64,000 bases of DNA from Alphaproteobacteria bacterium LSUCC0396 (lineage in GTDB: Bacteria > Pseudomonadota > Alphaproteobacteria > Puniceispirillales > Puniceispirillaceae), in contig CP166131.1 of the NCBI GenBank assembly GCA_041228345.1, forward strand, positions 620,001 to 684,000, given 5' to 3'. A program made the translations under genes and the position numbers. Below, piece by piece: positions 60,003 through 64,000 of this stretch (position 1 is the stretch's first letter; each line of letters begins with the position of its first letter). The notes beneath the pieces are model-generated. The model saw only the letters and a list, made by a program, of their open reading frames with translations, did no database searches and was not told where the DNA came from.

Positions 60003-60542
60003 TCAATCTAGGTCTATCAGACCGGAAAATTTGGCTTTAACCGCCGCCGGAAGTCGGCAGATTTTCGGTTTTGTGTCATGTTTATCCGCCCCATGAGAGA
60101 CCACAACTAGCCCTATGTCTACGACAAGTCGGGCAAGAATATGGCGATTTTCACAATTTATGATTTTTTGGTGCAATTTCAGTGATGCGCCGCCAAGCCG
60201 CAGTAAACTGCTTTCAACCTCAAGCACGTCACCAAGGCGTGCCGGTAACTGGAAATCAATCTCGATCCGGCTCACCACAAAGCCCATCTTATCATTGGTC
60301 AGCATCGCCGGCTGATCAATGCCGAGACAGCGCAGCCATGCCGAACGCGCCCGCTCGGCAAAGGCCAGATATTGTGCATGATAGACAATCGCACCAGCGT
60401 CGGTATCTTCATATTGAACCCGCAGCCAATAGCGGTGAAAGCCATTATCAAAGCCGCCATCTAGAGTGAAATTTGGATTGGTGTCGGGGCGCATGTTGCC
60501 GCCTGTGCCCGGCTGGGAATTTTGCCACTCGTCTGTCATCAT
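60003..60542 (-). CDS. ybgC: Tol-Pal-associated acyl-CoA thioesterase YbgC
   Basis: The 179-residue hot-dog-fold thioesterase carries the motif VQYEDTDAGAIVYHAQYLAF with the catalytic Asp, followed by FAERARSAWL. YbgC proteins hydrolyse short- or long-chain acyl thioesters and contact the phospholipid synthesis machinery. The N-terminus has about 35 residues before the fold; a later methionine (at residue 17) may be the true start. It lies three bases after ruvB and upstream of tolQ, the usual place. Confidence 0.92.
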   Translation of the reverse strand: MMTDEWQNSQPGTGGNMRPDTNPNFTLDGGFDNGFHRYWLRVQYEDTDAGAIVYHAQYLAFAERARSAWLRCLGIDQPAMLTNDKMGFVVSRIEIDFQLPARLGDVLEVESSLLRLGGASLKLHQKIINCENRHILARLVVDIGLVVVSHGADKHDTKPKICRLPAAVKAKFSGLIDLD

Positions 60543-60545
60543 ATC

Positions 60546-61610
60546 CTATTCGACATCCGCGTCATCACCGGCAATCCGTGTCAGCAGATCAAGCTGTTTG
60601 GTCGCCGCGGCAGGCGGCGTCATGCCAAGATAGGCCCATCCTGCAACCGACAGACAGCGTCCGCGCGGCGTTCGCATCAACAGGCCAGTTTGCATCAAAT
60701 AAGGTTCGATCACCTCTTCAAGAACATCGCGCTGTTCCGACAATACCGCCGCCAAGGTTTCAACCCCGACCGGCCCGCCAGCATAGGATTCTGCCAAGCA
60801 AGAGAGATAACGCCTATCCATCTGATCAAGGCCGCTAGCATCAACCTCAAGCCGGTGCAAGGCCGCGTCCGCCACCGACGCCGTTACCGTCCCCGCCGCC
60901 TCAACCGCCGCAATATCACGCACCCGCCGCAATAGCCGACCAGCCACCCGCGGCGTACCGCGGGCGCGCCGGGCAATTTCGGCAGCACCATCTGCACCAA
61001 GGTCAAGCCCCAGCTTTGCTGCCTGTTTGGTCAGGATCAGTGACAATTCATCGGCGTTATAGAACTGCATCCGCATCTGAATGCCGAACCGGTCACGAAG
61101 CGGCGTCGTCAATAATCCCGAACGCGTTGTCGCCCCAACCAGCGTAAAGGGCGGCAAATCAATCCGCACCGAACGCGCCGATGGCCCTTCACCGATAATC
61201 AGATCAAGCTGAAAATCCTCCATCGCCGGATAGAGCACCTCTTCGACCGCCGGTGCGAGGCGATGAATTTCATCAATGAACAAAACGTCGCGCGGGCGTA
61301 AATTGGTCAATAGCGCAGCAAGATCGCCAGCGCGCGCAATCACCGGCCCCGAGGTAGCCCGAAACCCAACCCCCAATTCAGCGGCGATAATCTGTGCCAA
61401 TGTTGTCTTGCCAAGACCGGGCGGGCCATGCAGCAAACTATGATCCATCGCATCGCCGCGATCACGCGCCGCATGGATAAATGTTTCCAGATTGCGCCGC
61501 CCATTGCCCTGCCCGATAAATTCGACAAGCGAGGTCGGCCGCAGCGCATTATCATGACGATCCTGATGTTCCCCAGCAACGAGGCGACCGGCATCATCCG
61601 ATTGGGTCAT
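60546..61610 (-). CDS. ruvB: Holliday junction branch migration ATPase RuvB
   Basis: The 354-residue AAA motor drives branch migration with RuvA. Family blocks are [19 protein letters not shown], Walker [21 protein letters not shown], Walker [41 protein letters not shown] and, in the winged-helix domain, [20 protein letters not shown] with a final [13 protein letters not shown]. It is ATGA-coupled to ruvA. Confidence 0.98.
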   Translation of the reverse strand: MTQSDDAGRLVAGEHQDRHDNALRPTSLVEFIGQGNGRRNLETFIHAARDRGDAMDHSLLHGPPGLGKTTLAQIIAAELGVGFRATSGPVIARAGDLAALLTNLRPRDVLFIDEIHRLAPAVEEVLYPAMEDFQLDLIIGEGPSARSVRIDLPPFTLVGATTRSGLLTTPLRDRFGIQMRMQFYNADELSLILTKQAAKLGLDLGADGAAEIARRARGTPRVAGRLLRRVRDIAAVEAAGTVTASVADAALHRLEVDASGLDQMDRRYLSCLAESYAGGPVGVETLAAVLSEQRDVLEEVIEPYLMQTGLLMRTPRGRCLSVAGWAYLGMTPPAAATKQLDLLTRIAGDDADVE

Positions 61611-62248
61611 GTTCCCATCTCCCGCAGCGCCGCCGCAATCACATCTGACAGATTATCACTGGCTGCATTTGCCTGCACCCGCATCACCGCGCCATGCGCT
61701 TCTGCTCGTCCATAGCCAAGATTGACCAAAGCCGAAACCGCATCCAAGAACAGGCCAGATGCCGCCGCACCAGCACCGACGCCAGATAAACCGCCAGCAC
61801 CGCCGCCAGCATCACCGATCGCCAAAGCGCCGCCAAGACTGGATATTTTGCCAATTTTTTCGCCAAGTTCATTTACCACACGCTGGGCAATTTTTGGCCC
61901 CACACCATCGGCGCGCGCCACCATCGCCTTGTCGCCAGCGATAATTGCAGTGGTCAGGTCATGTGGTGCCAGAACCGACAAAATCGCCATCGCCGCTTTT
62001 GCGCCGACGCCCTGCACGGTGATTAGCAGTCGAAAGGCGTCACGTTCGCCAAGATCCAAGAACCCGAACAGGGTCATGCTGTCCTCGCGCACCTGCATCT
62101 CGGTCAATAATGTGACCTCACCTGACATCGTGGCAATCTGGCCTTGTGTTCGGCCTGAAACATGAACCGCATAGCCAACCCCCTGAACATCAAGAACCGC
62201 CTGCTGGTCACCGCTATGCACTATGGTACCACGCAATTGCGCAATCAT
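61607..62248 (-). CDS. ruvA: Holliday junction binding protein RuvA
   Basis: The 213-residue protein has the N-terminal OB fold ([20 protein letters not shown]), two helix-hairpin-helix motifs ([16 protein letters not shown] and [20 protein letters not shown]), a flexible glycine/alanine-rich linker and a C-terminal domain ([20 protein letters not shown]) that contacts RuvB. It overlaps both ruvC and ruvB by four bases. Confidence 0.97.
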   Translation of the reverse strand: MIAQLRGTIVHSGDQQAVLDVQGVGYAVHVSGRTQGQIATMSGEVTLLTEMQVREDSMTLFGFLDLGERDAFRLLITVQGVGAKAAMAILSVLAPHDLTTAIIAGDKAMVARADGVGPKIAQRVVNELGEKIGKISSLGGALAIGDAGGGAGGLSGVGAGAAASGLFLDAVSALVNLGYGRAEAHGAVMRVQANAASDNLSDVIAAALREMGT

Positions 62249-62823
62249 CTCTTGCCCCCGTTATTGGCATCATCTCGGGCAAGCGCCGCAGCAATCGCCG
62301 CCGACAGGCCGTTTGCCGCTTGTCCCTTGATTAATCCTACCTCGACTGGTGCAAGTGTTCCAGCCTCATTACTTGCTGCAATCGCAATTGCCAGCGCATC
62401 AGCAGCATCAGCGTTCTTTGCTGTCACCGCCAGTAATCGTGTCACCATTTCCTGAATTTGTTTTTTATCTGCAGCCCCTGTGCCGGCAACGGCTTTTTTG
62501 ACAGCGCGCGCCGAAATCTCGCCAACGGTAAGGCCATGAGTCCCACATGCCAGCAAGCCAACCCCGCGCGCCATGCCAAGGCGTAACGCCGACCCAGCTG
62601 ACTTTGCGACAAAAATCTGCTCAATCGCGGCCTGATCCGGTCGGTGCTGGCCAATCACATCACACAGCCCGTCATATATAATTTTTAGGCGGGCAGCATC
62701 GGCAAGGGCTGGTTTCGGCTGAATAGCGCCATTGGCAATATGCTGTAAACGCCCAGCGTCAACCGCGACAATGCCCCAGCCAGTAGACCGTAATCCGGGG
62801 TCAATACCGAGAATCCGCATCAT
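62245..62823 (-). CDS. ruvC: Holliday junction resolvase RuvC
   Basis: The 192-residue endonuclease cuts Holliday junctions. The first catalytic aspartate is in RILGIDPGLRSTGWGIVA; the glutamate is in AAIEQIFVAKSAGSALRLGM; the last pair is in NADAADALAIAIA. Two adjacent start codons (62823 and 62820) are possible. It begins nine bases after the yebC stop and is ATGA-coupled to ruvA. No SOS box is visible immediately upstream. Confidence 0.97.
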   Translation of the reverse strand: MMRILGIDPGLRSTGWGIVAVDAGRLQHIANGAIQPKPALADAARLKIIYDGLCDVIGQHRPDQAAIEQIFVAKSAGSALRLGMARGVGLLACGTHGLTVGEISARAVKKAVAGTGAADKKQIQEMVTRLLAVTAKNADAADALAIAIAASNEAGTLAPVEVGLIKGQAANGLSAAIAAALARDDANNGGKR

Positions 62824-62832
62824 CTGCCCTGC

Positions 62833-63573
62833 TTAGGTAAGCTTGGCAATGACATCATCCGAGATATCAAAATTTGATGACACATTCTGAACATCATCAT
62901 TATCGTCCAGCGCATCCAGCAGCTTTAGCAAGGTTGCAGCCTGCGCCTCGTCAACGGCGATGAGGTTTTGCGGCTTCCATGTAAGGCCTGATTCCTCTGG
63001 CGCACCAAAGGCGGTTTCCAACGCCTCACGCACAGCGTTGAAATCATCCGGCGCACAGATCACCTCATGGCTGCTATCGTCAGAGTCAACATTATCCGCA
63101 CCCGCCTCAAGAACCGCCTCAAACATTGTATCGGCATCGGCCACATCAGCCGGATAGATAATCTGCCCGACACGATCAAACATAAAGCTGACCGATCCAG
63201 TTTCACCCAGCGAGCCGCCAAATTTATTAAACGCAGCGCGCACTTCTGATGCGGTACGGTTGCGGTTATCGGTCATTGCATCGACGATCAAAGCGGTGCC
63301 GCCCGGGCCATAGCCCTCATAGCGGATTTCATCATAATTTTCGCCCTCACCGCCCTCGACACGTTTCAATACACGCTCGATATTGTCTTTGGGCATATTG
63401 GCAGCGCGCGCCGCCGAAAGTGCCAAGCGCAACCGCGGATTTGAGTCAGGATCGGTACTGCTGCGTGCGGCAACGGTAAGTTCTTTGATCAACCGTCCGA
63501 AAACCTTTGCGCGTTTTTTGTCCTGCGCCCCTTTGCGGTGCATGATATTTTTGAATTTGGAATGGCCTGCCAT
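62833..63573 (-). CDS. YebC/PmpR family protein
   Basis: The 246-residue protein starts [20 protein letters not shown] and has [17 protein letters not shown] and [20 protein letters not shown], all diagnostic. Members have been described as transcription regulators and, more recently, as factors that relieve ribosome stalling at proline stretches; which applies here is open. The ATG at 63573 is the normal family start. Its neighbours, ruvC downstream and a YmdB-like gene upstream, are a common alphaproteobacterial arrangement. Confidence 0.95.
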   Translation of the reverse strand: MAGHSKFKNIMHRKGAQDKKRAKVFGRLIKELTVAARSSTDPDSNPRLRLALSAARAANMPKDNIERVLKRVEGGEGENYDEIRYEGYGPGGTALIVDAMTDNRNRTASEVRAAFNKFGGSLGETGSVSFMFDRVGQIIYPADVADADTMFEAVLEAGADNVDSDDSSHEVICAPDDFNAVREALETAFGAPEESGLTWKPQNLIAVDEAQAATLLKLLDALDDNDDVQNVSSNFDISDDVIAKLT

Positions 63574-63802
63574 GATCTCTAAATGCTTTATCTGCTGTGA
63601 CACGTGTTTTTGGGCGCACCGCAATGGCACGCTCCAACCCGAAGAGGGTATAGCAGATCAAGTCTTTAGGAGCCAGCCTTGCGGTTCATTTTTCATGATG
63701 ACCCGCTTTTATAACGGCCCGCTTTCATAACGGCCGGTGATTTTTCATCATATGCGTACCGCCACGCCAGATAGGGTTGCCCATCGCGGCTTTTGCGCCA
63801 AT
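63574..63802. other. Spacer upstream of yebC
   Basis: No gene is seen in these 229 bases. They include a 16-bp tandem duplication (63702-63733) and, on the minus strand, a possible -10 TATACC about 75 bases before yebC without a clear -35. Confidence 0.4.
63702..63733. repeat. 16-bp tandem duplication upstream of yebC
   Basis: CCCGCTTTTATAACGG (63702-63717) is followed by CCCGCTTTCATAACGG (63718-63733), 15 of 16 bases identical. Confidence 0.9.
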
Positions 63803-64000
63803 TTAGCTGGCAGCCAAAACCCCGCCACGGCGCAACGGGTAAATCGCGCTGGCAAGTCCGGTCTCGCCAGTTTCAACAATAACACCGCAAAGCGTAACTG
63901 GCCCCAGCGCAACCGAAAGCCGGCTGTTGCCCCGACCGATAAACCGGTCAGTTGCCGCCGCTTTATCCATGCCGATCACACTGTCATAATCGCCGCACAT
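63803..64000 (-). CDS. YmdB-like metallophosphoesterase (partial, C-terminus)
   Basis: Only the last 65 codons are present; the N-terminus lies beyond the right edge. The block CGDYDSVIGMDKAAATDRFI followed by LGPVTLCGVIVETGETGLA and PLRRGG matches the C-terminal end of the TIGR00282/YmdB family of calcineurin-like phosphodiesterases, which in Bacillus hydrolyse 2',3'-cyclic nucleotides. The metal-binding histidines would be in the missing part. Its place upstream of yebC agrees with alphaproteobacterial gene order. Confidence 0.75.
   Translation of the reverse strand: MCGDYDSVIGMDKAAATDRFIGRGNSRLSVALGPVTLCGVIVETGETGLASAIYPLRRGGVLAAS

Overview
This window is a contiguous piece of an alphaproteobacterial chromosome, mostly core genes and densely packed. 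Three things point to the group. The division and cell-wall cluster runs mraZ-rsmH-ftsL-ftsI-murE-murF-mraY-murD-ftsW-murG-murC-murB-ddl-ftsQ-ftsA-ftsZ-lpxC and continues into bamD-recN-ligA. The order yebC-ruvCAB-ybgC-tolQRAB-pal-cpoB-tilS-ftsH-folP-glmM is typical of the class. Several small families (DUF2237, TusA-like, a DUF6476-like protein next to an RluA-type synthase and rpoH) and a serC leader RNA also fit. The moderate GC content with AT-rich intergenic stretches would suit a marine lineage of the SAR116 kind, but that is an inference. I see no phage, insertion sequence, CRISPR array, tRNA or rRNA.

Layout. Bases 1-4700 hold small metabolic and unknown genes: a partial rhodanese, a homocysteine methyltransferase, two tiny unknown genes, DUF2237, a PlsC-like acyltransferase, an unknown 121-residue protein, a TusA-like protein and a TerB-DnaJ protein. 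Bases 4713-7053 hold an ABC-F ATPase and the RNase P RNA with its own promoter. Five MraZ-type boxes (7288-7332) then open the division and cell-wall operon (7485-25968), which ends at a strong terminator. lpxC, bamD, recN and ligA follow. On the minus strand come uvrD-prmA-pepP (31976-36918). mlaA-mlaC is on the plus strand and ettA faces it. Next are a YggT-like membrane protein, a DUF6476-like protein divergent from rluD, and rpoH convergent with purA.

From 43558 to the right edge everything I accept is on the minus strand. Read in the direction of transcription it is ymdB (partial), yebC, ruvC-ruvA-ruvB-ybgC, tolQ-tolR-tolA-tolB (terminator), pal (terminator), cpoB-tilS, ftsH-folP-glmM, serC-serA and purA.

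How the genes work together. The left half makes the meso-diaminopimelate peptidoglycan precursor from UDP-MurNAc to lipid II (MurB to MurG, Ddl, MraY) and builds the divisome around FtsZ, FtsA, FtsQ, FtsL, FtsW and FtsI. LpxC, BamD, MlaA/MlaC and Tol-Pal serve outer-membrane synthesis, assembly, lipid balance and constriction. RecN, LigA, UvrD and RuvABC cover DNA repair, and RpoH, FtsH and the DnaJ-like protein cover heat shock and proteostasis.

I did not find a convincing new multi-gene system. The items most worth a second look are a small reading frame between ftsA and ftsZ, a recurrent pattern of 12-18 bp tandem duplications at eight loci, the serC leader RNA, and the five-box MraZ operator.
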